Shown here in pieces: positions 27,191-36,148 of a stretch of 64,000 bases of DNA (the first letter of the stretch is position 1; each line of letters begins with the position of its first letter). Source of the stretch: Shimia marina (GTDB lineage: Bacteria; Pseudomonadota; Alphaproteobacteria; Rhodobacterales; Rhodobacteraceae); the NCBI RefSeq assembly GCF_001458175.1, contig NZ_CYPW01000027.1, positions 213,728 to 277,727 of the forward strand, written 5' to 3'. Both the position numbers and the translations under genes were made by a program. The notes beneath the pieces are model-generated. The model searched no databases, had not been told where the DNA came from, and was given only the letters and a program-made list of their open reading frames with translations.

Positions 27191-28531
27191 ATGAGTGAGA
27201 CCGGCAGATTCAGCCTTTTGATTGTGGATGACGACAAGGGCATGCGCCAATCCCTTCTGGAGTTGATGGGCGCGGCTGGTTGGCAGGCGGAGGCGGTGGC
27301 GCGGGCGGATAAGGCGCTGGAACGGCTTAAGGTGTTGACCCCGGACGTGATCCTGTCGGATGTGCGGATGCCGGGCATGACGGGCATGGAGCTGTTGGCG
27401 CGGCTGCATCCGGAGCTGTCGCCGCCGCTGGTGTTGATTTCGGCGCATGGCGATATTCCTATGGCGGTGGAGGCCATGCAGGCCGGGGCCTATAGCTTTG
27501 TTGAAAAACCCTATGAACCACGGCGTCTGCTGAGCATTCTGACCCATGCGGCTGAACAGAGCCGGATGCGGGCGCGCAATGCCCAGCTTAAGGCGCGTTT
27601 GTTTGAGCTTTCAGGGCTTGATCGCGTGTTGATGGGGCAAACCCCTGTTGTCGCGGAACTGCGCGAGGAGGTTCTGGATCTGGCGCCAATGGACGGTGCG
27701 GTGATGATCCTTGGGGAAACCGGCACGGGCAAGGAACTGGTGGCGCGAGCGTTGCATGATTTGGGGCCGCGCGCGGATCGTCCCTTTCTGGCGATCAACT
27801 GTGCGGCCTTGATGCCTGACAGTTTTGAGGCGGAGATGTTTGGTGTTGCGCAAGGGCCGGAAGGGCGGTTGCAGGCGGCGACGGGCGGTACGCTGTTTTT
27901 GGATGAAATCGCCTCATGTCCTCCTGTGGTGCAGGCCAAATTGTTGCGGGTGATTGAGGATCAGCAGGTGTTTCCCGTGGGGGGCGCTGTGCCGGTGGCG
28001 GTGGATTTACGTGTGATGTCTGCGACCAATGAGGACGTGGAGCAGGCCGTTGCAGAGGATCGTCTGAGGCGGGATCTCTTGTTCCGGCTCAACACTTTTG
28101 TGATGCAACTGCCACCGCTGCGCCAGCGCCGGGATGATGTGATGCTCTTGGCGGCGCATTTTTTGGAGGATTACGCGCGGCTGCACGAGATTGGGGCACC
28201 TGCGCTGGATCATGAAGATGCGGCGACGTTGATGGCACATGACTGGCCGGGCAATGTGCGGGAGTTGCGCAATGTCTGTGCGCGGCGTGTGATGCTGGCA
28301 CGGCGTGGTGGCGGCAGCATGGCAGCGGCCCTGACACAGGATCGCGGCGGAGAGGATGTGCCGGATACCCTGCGCGAGGCTGTGGCGGCCTTTGAGCGGG
28401 AGCTGATCGGCAAGGCGATCAAGGCGCATGAAGGGCGTATGGATGCCGCGGCAGAGGCGCTGGGCATTGGGCGGCGGACGCTGAACGAAAAGATCGTCAA
28501 ATTGGGCTTGGATAAGGCGGCCCTGTTATAG
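27191..28531 (+). CDS. dctD: DctD-like response regulator without GAFTGA loop
   Basis: A 446-residue regulator. The receiver domain spans residues 8-120 with acceptor D57 and K106. The AAA+ domain has Walker A GETGTGKE (175-182) and Walker B GGTLFLDEI (232-240), and a Fis-type helix-turn-helix lies at the C-terminus (MDAAAEALGIGRRTLNEKI). Between the Walker motifs, where sigma-54 activators carry GAFTGA, the sequence reads EMFGVAQGPEGRLQAATGG, so the loop that contacts sigma-54 is missing. By analogy with Rhodobacter NtrC, it may work with the housekeeping sigma factor. The GTG at 27158, overlapping the dctB stop, is a less likely start than ATG 27191. Confidence 0.9.
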   Translation: MSETGRFSLLIVDDDKGMRQSLLELMGAAGWQAEAVARADKALERLKVLTPDVILSDVRMPGMTGMELLARLHPELSPPLVLISAHGDIPMAVEAMQAGAYSFVEKPYEPRRLLSILTHAAEQSRMRARNAQLKARLFELSGLDRVLMGQTPVVAELREEVLDLAPMDGAVMILGETGTGKELVARALHDLGPRADRPFLAINCAALMPDSFEAEMFGVAQGPEGRLQAATGGTLFLDEIASCPPVVQAKLLRVIEDQQVFPVGGAVPVAVDLRVMSATNEDVEQAVAEDRLRRDLLFRLNTFVMQLPPLRQRRDDVMLLAAHFLEDYARLHEIGAPALDHEDAATLMAHDWPGNVRELRNVCARRVMLARRGGGSMAAALTQDRGGEDVPDTLREAVAAFERELIGKAIKAHEGRMDAAAEALGIGRRTLNEKIVKLGLDKAALL

Positions 28532-28578
28532 TGCGCGTTGAAGCCTGACATGAAAGTAATTTAGTTAAATTGTCTGCT

Positions 28579-28613
28579 CTGCGGATTTCCGCAGGGCAGG
28601 GGCAGTGGACTGC
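28579..28613. promoter_or_regulatory. Tandem inverted repeats upstream of dctP
   Basis: CTGCGGATTTCCGCAG (28579-28594, 7-bp arms) and GCAGTGGACTGC (28602-28613, 5-bp arms) lie about 80-115 bases before the dctP start. This is a position and form suited to DctD binding sites. No convincing sigma-54 -24/-12 element follows. Confidence 0.5.
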
Positions 28614-28692
28614 GCAAAATCTCTCATTGGCAAAGGGCGCGCTCTTCTTGCATGCTGTGTCACATAATGACTTACGCAACCGGGAGGAAATC

Positions 28693-29709
28693 ATGCGTAA
28701 ACTGATGAGCCGGACCGCCGTGGCGGCCCTGTCTATGGCATTTGTCACCGAAGCAATGGCAACCGAATGGAATGTCTCTCTCTGGGGCAAGCGTCGGGCG
28801 TTCACCGAACATGTTGAAAAGCTGGCTGAACTGGTGAGTGAGAAAACCGGCGGTGAGTTCACTTTGAACATCAGCTACGGTGGCCTGTCCAAGAACCGCG
28901 AAAACCTTGATGGCATTTCCATTGGGGCCTTTGAGATGGCGCAGTTCTGTGCCGGTTACCACCGTGATAAGAACCGCGTAATCACTGTGCTGGAGCTGCC
29001 GTTCCTGGGTGTGGCCAATCTGGAAGAAGAACTGGCTGTTTCCAAAGCCGTTTATGGCCACCCAGCGGCGACAGAGGAAATGGAGCAGTGGAATGCCATG
29101 CTGCTGATGACCTCGCCGATGCCGCAATATAACCTTGTAGGTACCGGAGAACCCCGTGACGCGCTGGCCGATTTCGACGGTATGCGCGTGCGTGCGACCG
29201 GTGGTTTGGGCAAAGCCTTTGAAGCAGTGGGTGGTGTGCCAACCTCTGTGACCGCAACCGAGGCCTATCAGGCGATGGAAAGCGGTGTTGTGGACACGGT
29301 TGCCTTTGCGCAGCACGCACATTTGGCCTTTGGCACCATCAACCAAGCAGACTGGTGGACCGCCAACCTGAACCCCGGCACCGTGAATTGCCCGGTGGTC
29401 GTGAATATCGATGCCTATGACATGTTGTCTGATGAGCATCGCGCGGCACTGGACAGCTCCGTTGATGAGGCGCTGGCGCATTATGTTGCGAACTATGGCA
29501 CCCTGCTTGAGAAGTGGGACAGCGTTCTGGAAGAAAAAGGTGTTCAGAAGGTGGAGATCGACGACGGGGTGATCGCGGAATTCCGCGCCAAGGCCGCCGA
29601 CCCGATCCGCGCCGCTTGGATTGCGGATATGGAAGCGCAGGGCCTGCCGGGGCAGGACCTTTATGATCTGGTTGTAAAAACCCTCGAAGATCATCGCGCA
29701 GGCAACTGA
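28693..29709 (+). CDS. dctP: TRAP transporter substrate-binding protein DctP
   Basis: A 338-residue periplasmic binding protein with a signal peptide (residues 1-21, cleavage near AMA-TEW). It has family features such as YGGLSKNRENLDGISIGAFEMA, LPFLGV, and the carboxylate-binding Arg region ADFDGMRVRATGGLGKAFEAVGGVPTSVTATEAYQAMESGVVD (in parts). It delivers a carboxylic acid ligand to DctQM. The ATG at 28693 has GGGAGGAAA before it; the frame extends upstream, but the signal peptide fixes this start. A hairpin after the stop probably raises its expression above DctQM. The ligand is unknown. Confidence 0.93.
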   Translation: MRKLMSRTAVAALSMAFVTEAMATEWNVSLWGKRRAFTEHVEKLAELVSEKTGGEFTLNISYGGLSKNRENLDGISIGAFEMAQFCAGYHRDKNRVITVLELPFLGVANLEEELAVSKAVYGHPAATEEMEQWNAMLLMTSPMPQYNLVGTGEPRDALADFDGMRVRATGGLGKAFEAVGGVPTSVTATEAYQAMESGVVDTVAFAQHAHLAFGTINQADWWTANLNPGTVNCPVVVNIDAYDMLSDEHRAALDSSVDEALAHYVANYGTLLEKWDSVLEEKGVQKVEIDDGVIAEFRAKAADPIRAAWIADMEAQGLPGQDLYDLVVKTLEDHRAGN

Positions 29710-29726
29710 TAAAAATAAAAAAATTA

Positions 29727-29752
29727 GCGGCCTCGGTAAGTTCCGGGGCCGC
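29727..29752 (+). promoter_or_regulatory. Hairpin between dctP and dctQ
   Basis: GCGGCC and GGCCGC with CGG/CCG inside form a stable stem after an A-rich run following the dctP stop. It probably acts as a leaky terminator or mRNA stabiliser, as is usual in TRAP operons. Confidence 0.6.
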
Positions 29753-29778
29753 AGTGTATCTGATCTAGGGGGATGGAC

Positions 29779-30414
29779 ATGGCCGGTAGTTCCGCCGTGC
29801 TTGAAGATGACAGCCTGCTCAGTCGGCTGGATCGTCACCTGCTCAAGCTTGAAACATTTTTTGCCCTGCTCAGTGGGCTTGCCGTCTTCAGCCTGATGTT
29901 TCTGGCGGCCTATTCGGTGGGGGGGCGCAAGTTCTTTGCGGCACCGCTGTCAGGCTATGTTGATTACATTGAGGTGCTGATGCCGCTGATTGCGGTGATG
30001 GGGATCGCCTATGTGCAGCGCGATGGCAGCCACATCCGCATGGATATGGTCATTGGGAAGCTGAAGGGCCGTGCGCTTTGGGGGGCTGAGCTGCTGTCTG
30101 TGGTGTTGATCCTGCTTTTGATGATTGCGTTGACCATGGGCAGCTGGGCGCATTTTGAGCGCTCTTTTGATTGCGCGCGGCCGCTGTGTTCGCGCGACAG
30201 CTCGATAGACATTGGCCTGCCGATCTGGCCCTCCAAGCTGATTGTGCCGGTGGCATTTTCGGTGATGTGCCTGCGCCTTGGTCTGCAGGTCTGGGGCTAC
30301 GGACGAGCGTTCTTGCTGAACCTGCCAAGTCCCGTTGCGGTGCCGCTGGTGCAGTCGATCGAAGAACAGGCCCGTGCAGAGGTCGATCAGCTTGGGGATG
30401 CTGACAATGGATAA
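29779..30414 (+). CDS. dctQ: TRAP transporter small membrane subunit DctQ
   Basis: A 211-residue membrane protein with four transmembrane helices (near residues 27-50, 62-80, 100-122 and 150-175). It shows the DctQ pattern VDYIEVLMPLIAVMGIAYVQRDGSHIRMDMVI. It forms the stator half of the TRAP membrane domain with DctM. Two starts, ATG 29773 and ATG 29779, are possible; the second has AGGGGG at a better distance. The segment WAHFERSFDCARPLCSRDSSIDIGLPIWPSK is a longer periplasmic loop than in many DctQ proteins. The gene end overlaps dctM by eight bases. Confidence 0.9.
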   Translation: MAGSSAVLEDDSLLSRLDRHLLKLETFFALLSGLAVFSLMFLAAYSVGGRKFFAAPLSGYVDYIEVLMPLIAVMGIAYVQRDGSHIRMDMVIGKLKGRALWGAELLSVVLILLLMIALTMGSWAHFERSFDCARPLCSRDSSIDIGLPIWPSKLIVPVAFSVMCLRLGLQVWGYGRAFLLNLPSPVAVPLVQSIEEQARAEVDQLGDADNG

Positions 30415-31834
30415 TATTACAATTGGCCTTTGGGTCACCGGCGGCATGCTGTTGCTTGTGGTGTTGGGCATGCGCGTGGCTTTCGCAGCTGCCTTGGCTG
30501 GCTTCATCGGCATCGTGTGGATTTTCTGGGCGAAAATGGGCTATGCACCGGAGCGCTTTCTGTTCTGGAATGAGCGGCGTGAGATCTGGGACGGGGCGCT
30601 GGGGAAATCCATCGCCATTGCGGGCTCCGTGCCCCACTCGAAAGTCTCTTCTCAGGCGTTGAGCCTTATCCCGACCTTCATCCTAATTGGCTATCTCGCC
30701 TATTATGCCAAGCTGACCACGGCGCTGTTTGATGCAGCCAAAAAGTGGATTGCCTGGGTGCCGGGTGGTCTGGCAGTGTCCACTGTTTTTGCCACCGCAG
30801 GTTTTGCGGCGGTGTCTGGCGCTTCTGTGGCGACGGCGGCGGTATTTGCGCGGATTGCCATCCCGGAGATGTTGAAGGTGGGCTACAACAAGCAGTTCGC
30901 AGCGGGTGTGGTGGCGGCTGGGGGCACTTTGGCCTCGCTGATCCCGCCCTCAGCGATCCTTGTGATCTATGCGATCATTGTGGAACAGGACGTGGGCAAG
31001 CTCTTGCTAGCGGGGTTCATTCCCGGTGCCTTCTCCGCTGTGGTCTATGGCGCGATGATCATTGGCATTGCCATGATCTTCAAAACCGTGGGCCCGCCGG
31101 TGAGTGGTTTCACATGGCGTGAGCGTTTTGCCGCACTGCCGCCCGCGCTGCCGATTGTGGCGGTGGTCGTGATCATCATTTTCTTTGTCTACAACCCCTT
31201 TGGCGATGCCTGGGGCACACCGACAGAGGGCGGGGCCGTGGGGGCGTTCATTGTCTTCCTGCTGGCGCTGCTGCGTGGGATGCGGTGGCCGGAGCTGAAG
31301 TCTGCGCTCTTGGACACGGCCAAGCTGACGGTGATGATTTTCACCATCATCTGGGGGGTGCTCATCTATGTGCGCTTCCTTGGGTTTGCAGATCTGCCGG
31401 GGGCGTTTTCGGATTGGATCACCAGTCTTGAGATGTCGCCGTGGCTGATCTTGATCTGTATTCTGCTGGCTTATGCAGTGCTGGGCATGTTCATGGATGC
31501 CATTGGCATGCTGCTTTTGACGTTGCCGGTGGTCTATCCTGCGGTGATGGCGCTGAATGGCGGCGAGGCCGTTGCAGCGGCGGACAGCACATTTGGCATG
31601 AATGGCACGATGTGTGCGATCTGGTTTGGTATTCTGGTGGTGAAGATGGCGGAGTTCTGTCTGATCACCCCGCCGATTGGGCTCAACTGTTTTGTTGTGG
31701 CTGGCGTGCGTGATGATCTGACAGTTCAGGATGTCTTTAAGGGCGTGACACCCTTCTTTATCGCGGATGCCGTGACCATCGCGCTTTTGGTGGCGTTCCC
31801 GTCCATTGTGCTCTGGCTGCCGAGCCTGGCTTAA
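30407..31834 (+). CDS. dctM: TRAP transporter large membrane subunit DctM
   Basis: A 475-residue permease with about 12-13 transmembrane helices and the DctM features FAAVSGASVATAAVFARIAIPEM (in parts), LIPPSAILVIYAI and ITPPIGLNCFVVAGV. It moves the ligand with Na+. An insert near residues 40-75 (FWAKMGYAPERFLFWNERREIWDGAL in parts) makes it somewhat longer than the roughly 430-residue norm. The ATG at 30407 is preferred (GGGGA upstream); ATG 30398 is an alternative. A GC hairpin at 31846-31867 lies where the transcript meets the convergent TerB-like gene. Confidence 0.93.
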   Translation: MDNITIGLWVTGGMLLLVVLGMRVAFAAALAGFIGIVWIFWAKMGYAPERFLFWNERREIWDGALGKSIAIAGSVPHSKVSSQALSLIPTFILIGYLAYYAKLTTALFDAAKKWIAWVPGGLAVSTVFATAGFAAVSGASVATAAVFARIAIPEMLKVGYNKQFAAGVVAAGGTLASLIPPSAILVIYAIIVEQDVGKLLLAGFIPGAFSAVVYGAMIIGIAMIFKTVGPPVSGFTWRERFAALPPALPIVAVVVIIIFFVYNPFGDAWGTPTEGGAVGAFIVFLLALLRGMRWPELKSALLDTAKLTVMIFTIIWGVLIYVRFLGFADLPGAFSDWITSLEMSPWLILICILLAYAVLGMFMDAIGMLLLTLPVVYPAVMALNGGEAVAAADSTFGMNGTMCAIWFGILVVKMAEFCLITPPIGLNCFVVAGVRDDLTVQDVFKGVTPFFIADAVTIALLVAFPSIVLWLPSLA

Positions 31835-31854
31835 AAATGCCGGTGTGGCCCCGT

Positions 31855-32283
31855 TTAGGCGGGGCCAGCCGGGCTGTCTTCGGGTTTGATGCCCAACATG
31901 GCTTCGATCTCATGCAGGCTTTCATCTTCGACTGGAAGATGCTTTCCATCCGCTTCGATCACCTGAAATAGCTTATGCGCCACTTCCAGCCGGTGCGGAT
32001 AATCCACGGTTTCGCGGATCAACAGCGCGAAATCCGGCGTGCCGGGCGCTGCGCTTTCGAGTTTTTCGCAGGTCGCGCGCAGTTTCGCGGCTTCGATCGG
32101 GTTGAGGCCGAATGTCTCGCTCAGAATACGGTCAATTTCACCAATTTCGAGCGCATGGTAGGAATTGTCGGATTTTGCCACACGTACCAAAAGGGCACCG
32201 AGCGCCAGTTTTTCGTCGGGTTCGGGGAGGGGCTCTGTATCGGCGGTGCCGCGCAGGCGGGCAAGCAGGTGATCCCAGATCAT
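31855..32283 (-). CDS. TerB-like protein, copy 2
   Basis: A 142-residue paralogue of the protein at 24796. The shared pattern is KLALGALLVRVAKSDNSYHALEIGEIDRIL, FGLNPIEAAKLRATCEKLE and a C-terminal acidic helix pair. It is cytoplasmic, without membrane segments. Its ATG overlaps the stop of the DUF1330 gene by four bases, so the two are translated together. It converges on dctM; copies 1 and 2 thus bracket the dct genes. The function is not known for either. Confidence 0.8.
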   Translation of the reverse strand: MIWDHLLARLRGTADTEPLPEPDEKLALGALLVRVAKSDNSYHALEIGEIDRILSETFGLNPIEAAKLRATCEKLESAAPGTPDFALLIRETVDYPHRLEVAHKLFQVIEADGKHLPVEDESLHEIEAMLGIKPEDSPAGPA

Positions 32284-32573
32284 CCGTCATACCCCTCAAT
32301 GATCACGATATCCCCTGTGCTGACCGGGGTGCGCAGGGCTTTGGCGGCTTGGTAATCTTCGGAATGATAGCATTCAAGCGCTGCCTGGTATGAGGGAAAT
32401 TCAATCACCACATTGCGGCTGCGCGCGCTGCCTTCAGGTGTTTCAAAGGCGCCCCCACGGACCAGAAAACGCGCGCCATAGTTGGCAAATGGTTTGGCGT
32501 TGGCGGTGATGTATTTCTGGTAGCCCTCAACGTCGTCGACGTCCACGCGTCCGATCCAGTACCCTTTGGCCAT
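32280..32573 (-). CDS. DUF1330 protein
   Basis: A 97-residue protein of the DUF1330 dimeric alpha-beta barrel group. It has an N-terminal KGYWIGRVDVDDVEGYQKYITANAKPF (in parts), FLVRGGAFETPEG, VVIEFPSYQAALECYHSEDYQAAKALR and a C-terminal IVIIEGYD. No enzyme activity is established for the family. It starts a two-gene minus-strand unit with the TerB-like gene. Its upstream region of 275 bases holds two hairpins and no other gene. Confidence 0.9.
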   Translation of the reverse strand: MAKGYWIGRVDVDDVEGYQKYITANAKPFANYGARFLVRGGAFETPEGSARSRNVVIEFPSYQAALECYHSEDYQAAKALRTPVSTGDIVIIEGYDG

Positions 32574-32705
32574 GCAGCTCTCCCTTTGGCTATTGTTTTA
32601 TAGGGCAGAGTGCCAAGCGGCATCGGGATTGGCAAGCGCTGGTGCAGAGGGAAGCTCTATGTTGTTTGAAGCTGTTGCGCACAATCAAATGGGCGTTGCA
32701 TGTAT

Positions 32706-32735
32706 GGCAAAGGCAAGCGGTCGCCTGCCTTTGCC
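32706..32735. repeat. 10-bp perfect hairpin
   Basis: GGCAAAGGCA (32706-32715) and TGCCTTTGCC (32726-32735) form a perfect stem with a 10-base loop, between the DUF1330 start and the end of the large repeat protein gene. No U-run follows on either strand. Confidence 0.55.
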
Positions 32736-32760
32736 GTGATGTGTTTATAGCGTTTCGGGC

Positions 32761-32824
32761 TTCTCGTGAGACACGAATACCCTGCCATGCCTATGGCATT
32801 CTCGGGACGTTCGTGTCGCGAGAG
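32761..32824. repeat. Long imperfect palindrome downstream of the large repeat protein gene
   Basis: CTCGTGAGACACGAA and TTCGTGTCGCGAG are near-perfect inverse copies at the outer ends, with CCC/GGG and TGCCAT/ATGGCA nested inside. It may end transcription of the gene at 32849 or be a mobile intergenic repeat. A second copy elsewhere in the window was not found. Confidence 0.5.
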
Positions 32825-32848
32825 GGTTCAGGTAAAACCCGCAACGCT

Positions 32849-35800
32849 TTAGGCCATGAAATCAAACCCGAGGTCGGTGAGCTGGGTCATCAGCGCGCTG
32901 TCCTCATCCAAGATTGGATTGTTTGCGGCGGCTTCAAAATTGGCCCGTGTCAGGTCTTCTGCTTGCAGACCCAGCAGGGTGGTGATGTTGCCGCCGTTGC
33001 CGAGCACTTCGATTTCAAGGTTGCCATCCACTTCACGAATGTCCAGATGGTCGCTGTTCAACGCATTGAAATCAAAGGTGTCCGCAGCGGGATCGAAGCC
33101 CTCGATTTGGGTTTGTGCGCCCCAGTTCCAATCGATTTCGACCCGATCTGCATCGGCACCAAGCACCAGAGTATCGCCCGGGGTTGGCGTGGGTGTGCTG
33201 CCACCTGTGGCGCTGTCAGAACCGCCCGTCTCGTTACCATCGTTTCCAGATTCCCCCGTATCGGTAACGCTTGAACCAGTTATGTCGCCTGTGCGGGTCT
33301 GGAAGCCATCGGTTGTGGCGCCTGCTGGGGCTTCTGGCGTCAGCAGCACGGTGCGGTCCACCAATGTGACGTCATTCTGGTCAAACCCGAACGGGGTTTC
33401 CAGATTGTCTTCCATCACCTGATCAAAGTGGAATTCGACCAATCCGGGGATGAGATCTGCTTTGGTGACACCCGTGAAGGTAAAGCTTTGACCGCTCGGC
33501 AGGGTGGAGATCACCAGACCTGCATCGCTGTCTTCCACCGAAAGGCGCTCGCGGGTGCCGAAGTAGAGGAAGCTGATTTTCATCGTGGCTGGGTCGAAAT
33601 TGTCGATGACCTCGGCGCGGCCGTATTCATGGCTGCGGATATAGACGGTATCATCTTCACGGGGCCCAACGCCCTGTTCCCAAGAGATCACACCCCCCAT
33701 ATCCTGACGGAAGTGTTCGTTCCCGACCACGCCAAAACTGTCGATGGTGACATCCTGATAGGTGACGCCCTGCACGATCTGCGCGGCGTCAGACCATGGG
33801 CTGTCGATCACGATCTCGCCTGCCAGCGATTTTGTGACGATCATGCCGTGAACAGATGTGCCGCCAAAATCGAGTTGGTCCACAGACGGGTCAAAATCGG
33901 TGATGTCATCAGCGTTGCTGTCGGCCCGGAAAACACGGCCGCCCGCATCGGTGTTGCCGGTCACGTCGGCGGGGTTGGAGCCATCTGCGTCATAGGTCAG
34001 CGTGTAGCCGCCCTCTGCCGGGGTTGAGATTTCTGTGCCCAGAACATTGGCAATTTCGTTGAGAACATCCTGATTGTCGGCTGAGAAATTGGCGATTGAA
34101 AGGTCGCTTAATCCAAAGCCTGTGAAGATGGTCTGTGTTGTGGTGCCATCTGCGGTGATGGCAATGCGCACGGTCAAACCAAGGGCATCGCCGGATTCTT
34201 CGAAGATTTCGAAGTCTGTTGAAGCCACATCGGAGCTGATTTCAATGACGTCGCCCATGGCCGGCATGAAACCATCGATAACCTGCGCCGGACTGTCGTA
34301 GGTCAGGGTCACATGCATGTGGGTGTGACCGCCGTGCCCGCCATCTCCACCGCCGTGTCCACCGTCGCCGTGTCCGCCGTCACCATGGCCACCGTCGCTG
34401 CCGCCGTCGCCGTTGCCGCCGTGGCCGTTGTCGCCGTCATCTGCGCTGATCAATGTGGCGAGCTCTGCGCGTGCCGTGGCATCCAAGGCGTTGATGTTGG
34501 CCGCGTCCAGCATGGCAAGCGTAACACCCTGCAGCGTCAGCGTTTGATTGTTGGATGGTATAGAGATCACCACAGAGCCGCCCACTTCGGCGACCTCCAG
34601 TGCGTCTGCCCCGATCCAGTCAAAGAAGAGGGTGTCACTGTTTGGATCAAAATCGGTGATGACTGTGTTAGCCCCATAGGCCCAGGTGATCACGACATCT
34701 GCATTGGCTTTGGTGATGGCTGGATTGTTGAAATCTTCGGCAGTTCCCTCTGGTGTTGGCGCAGGATCTGTGCTGCCATCGCCATCGCCATCGCCATCGC
34801 CATCGCCATCGCCATCGCCATCGCCATCGCCATCGCCATCGCCATCGCCATCGCCAGATCCGTCCCCATTGCTGGAACCATCACCGCTTCCGTCGCCGTT
34901 TCCATCCCCATCACCGGAGCCATCTCCACTGCCAGATCCATCGCCATTGTCGCCAGACCCTGAGCCGCTGCCGTCTCCGATTAGAGCCAGAATTTCTTCT
35001 GCGGCGGTGCTGTCCAGAATGGTGAAATTGGCCGCAGACAGATCTGAAAGCGAGACCCCAACAAGGGTGAGAGATTGTTGATTTGAGGGTACGGAGAATG
35101 TGGTGGACCCACCAGTTTCGGTGATCTCCAGATCTGCAGCGGAAATCCAATCGACAAAGATGGTGTCACTGGATGGGTCAAAATCGGTGATCTGCGTGTC
35201 TGCCCCATAGGACCATGTGATCACGACATCTGCGCTGTCTTTTGTGACATCAGCCGTTCCGCCGGAGCTGTTGCCGCCAGAGGCACCGCCATCCCCGCCG
35301 GTGTCGCCCCCTGTATCGCCGCCGCCGGTGTTACCGCCGGGTGTGCCAAGGCCTTCATCCCCAGTTTTGCGATCTTCAAAAAAGGCGATCATATCAGCGA
35401 CAGACGGACTGTTGTAGCCGCCAAACTGGTCGATGTATTGCAGGATCGAAGTGCCATATTCATCTGTTGAAACCGCGCCGCTGAGCAGAAGGTTCAACGT
35501 GCCGTAAGCGCCGCGCAGGTGGGCGGCAGCAAGAATGCCCGTGAGTGTGAGCTCGACTGTCACCGTCGCGCCCGAACCGTCTGTGTAGGTGGTGGTCTGA
35601 CCAATGAAATCATCCAGATTTTTACCGGCGTTGGTCAGCCCGTTTTCGATGATTTGCAGGTTCAGGCCAAAGGCTTCCTGAATGGCTACGGTCTGCGCCT
35701 CTTTGGTCATGAATTCCTCAAGAGAGGTCACGCCATTCTTACCTGTCCAAGTGCCATCCCATGTATTGGTCGATGCGCCGTTGCCATAGAACTGGTCGTC

Positions 35801-36073
35801 ATCGTAATAGCCAAGGTCAATCAGCAAGGCTTCGCCAAACTGAAATCCAACAAAGCCAAGGGAGTTGGTCGAACGATAGGCCATGGCCTCCCATTCACTG
35901 TCGCTCAGATCGCCCCAGCTGTTGTAGCCGGGGAAGAAATCGGTGACAGGGCCGCCCGCCCATGTATCGAGCTGCCAGTCCTGAATGACCCCATCGTTGT
36001 ATCGGTCGCGATCCCAACCTGACTCAAACGCCAGAAGCGCAGAGAGGAAATCGGTGAATGTTCCGTTGGACAT
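32849..36073 (-). CDS. Large acidic repeat protein with lysozyme-like N-terminal region, probably secreted
   Basis: A 1074-residue, strongly acidic protein without an N-terminal signal peptide, as in type I secretion substrates. Residues 1-235 form a globular domain ([48 protein letters not shown]) that recalls lysozyme-like folds; E17 could be catalytic, which is a guess. Then come beta modules of the type [27 protein letters not shown] at about 281, 460 and 985, with more divergent versions between. They are joined by Gly/Asp, His/Gly (near 575-605) and Ser/Thr-rich linkers. Residues around 405-435 are a pure Gly-Asp repeat. Classical RTX nonapeptides are lacking and no type I transporter gene is near. 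It may bind Ca2+ or act on surface polymers. Confidence 0.8.
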   Translation of the reverse strand: MSNGTFTDFLSALLAFESGWDRDRYNDGVIQDWQLDTWAGGPVTDFFPGYNSWGDLSDSEWEAMAYRSTNSLGFVGFQFGEALLIDLGYYDDDQFYGNGASTNTWDGTWTGKNGVTSLEEFMTKEAQTVAIQEAFGLNLQIIENGLTNAGKNLDDFIGQTTTYTDGSGATVTVELTLTGILAAAHLRGAYGTLNLLLSGAVSTDEYGTSILQYIDQFGGYNSPSVADMIAFFEDRKTGDEGLGTPGGNTGGGDTGGDTGGDGGASGGNSSGGTADVTKDSADVVITWSYGADTQITDFDPSSDTIFVDWISAADLEITETGGSTTFSVPSNQQSLTLVGVSLSDLSAANFTILDSTAAEEILALIGDGSGSGSGDNGDGSGSGDGSGDGDGNGDGSGDGSSNGDGSGDGDGDGDGDGDGDGDGDGDGDGDGDGSTDPAPTPEGTAEDFNNPAITKANADVVITWAYGANTVITDFDPNSDTLFFDWIGADALEVAEVGGSVVISIPSNNQTLTLQGVTLAMLDAANINALDATARAELATLISADDGDNGHGGNGDGGSDGGHGDGGHGDGGHGGGDGGHGGHTHMHVTLTYDSPAQVIDGFMPAMGDVIEISSDVASTDFEIFEESGDALGLTVRIAITADGTTTQTIFTGFGLSDLSIANFSADNQDVLNEIANVLGTEISTPAEGGYTLTYDADGSNPADVTGNTDAGGRVFRADSNADDITDFDPSVDQLDFGGTSVHGMIVTKSLAGEIVIDSPWSDAAQIVQGVTYQDVTIDSFGVVGNEHFRQDMGGVISWEQGVGPREDDTVYIRSHEYGRAEVIDNFDPATMKISFLYFGTRERLSVEDSDAGLVISTLPSGQSFTFTGVTKADLIPGLVEFHFDQVMEDNLETPFGFDQNDVTLVDRTVLLTPEAPAGATTDGFQTRTGDITGSSVTDTGESGNDGNETGGSDSATGGSTPTPTPGDTLVLGADADRVEIDWNWGAQTQIEGFDPAADTFDFNALNSDHLDIREVDGNLEIEVLGNGGNITTLLGLQAEDLTRANFEAAANNPILDEDSALMTQLTDLGFDFMA
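34775..34856. repeat. Hexanucleotide microsatellite (GCCATC)n, 13 full copies
   Basis: Thirteen tandem GCCATC units plus a partial one lie inside the large repeat protein gene. On the minus strand each unit encodes Gly-Asp. Unit gains or losses keep the reading frame and only change linker length. Confidence 0.95.
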
Positions 36074-36148
36074 TGTGAGTGTGCTTTCGTCTTAGAGTGG
36101 ATAACCGCACGCTCAACGGCTGTGCGGATTCAGACCCAAGCACGAAAC

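Noticed and set aside
34313..35081. Open frames of low complexity (Ala-Ile or Pro-Ser repeats) on the plus strand
   Set aside because: They are antisense readings of the hexanucleotide repeat inside the large acidic protein gene.
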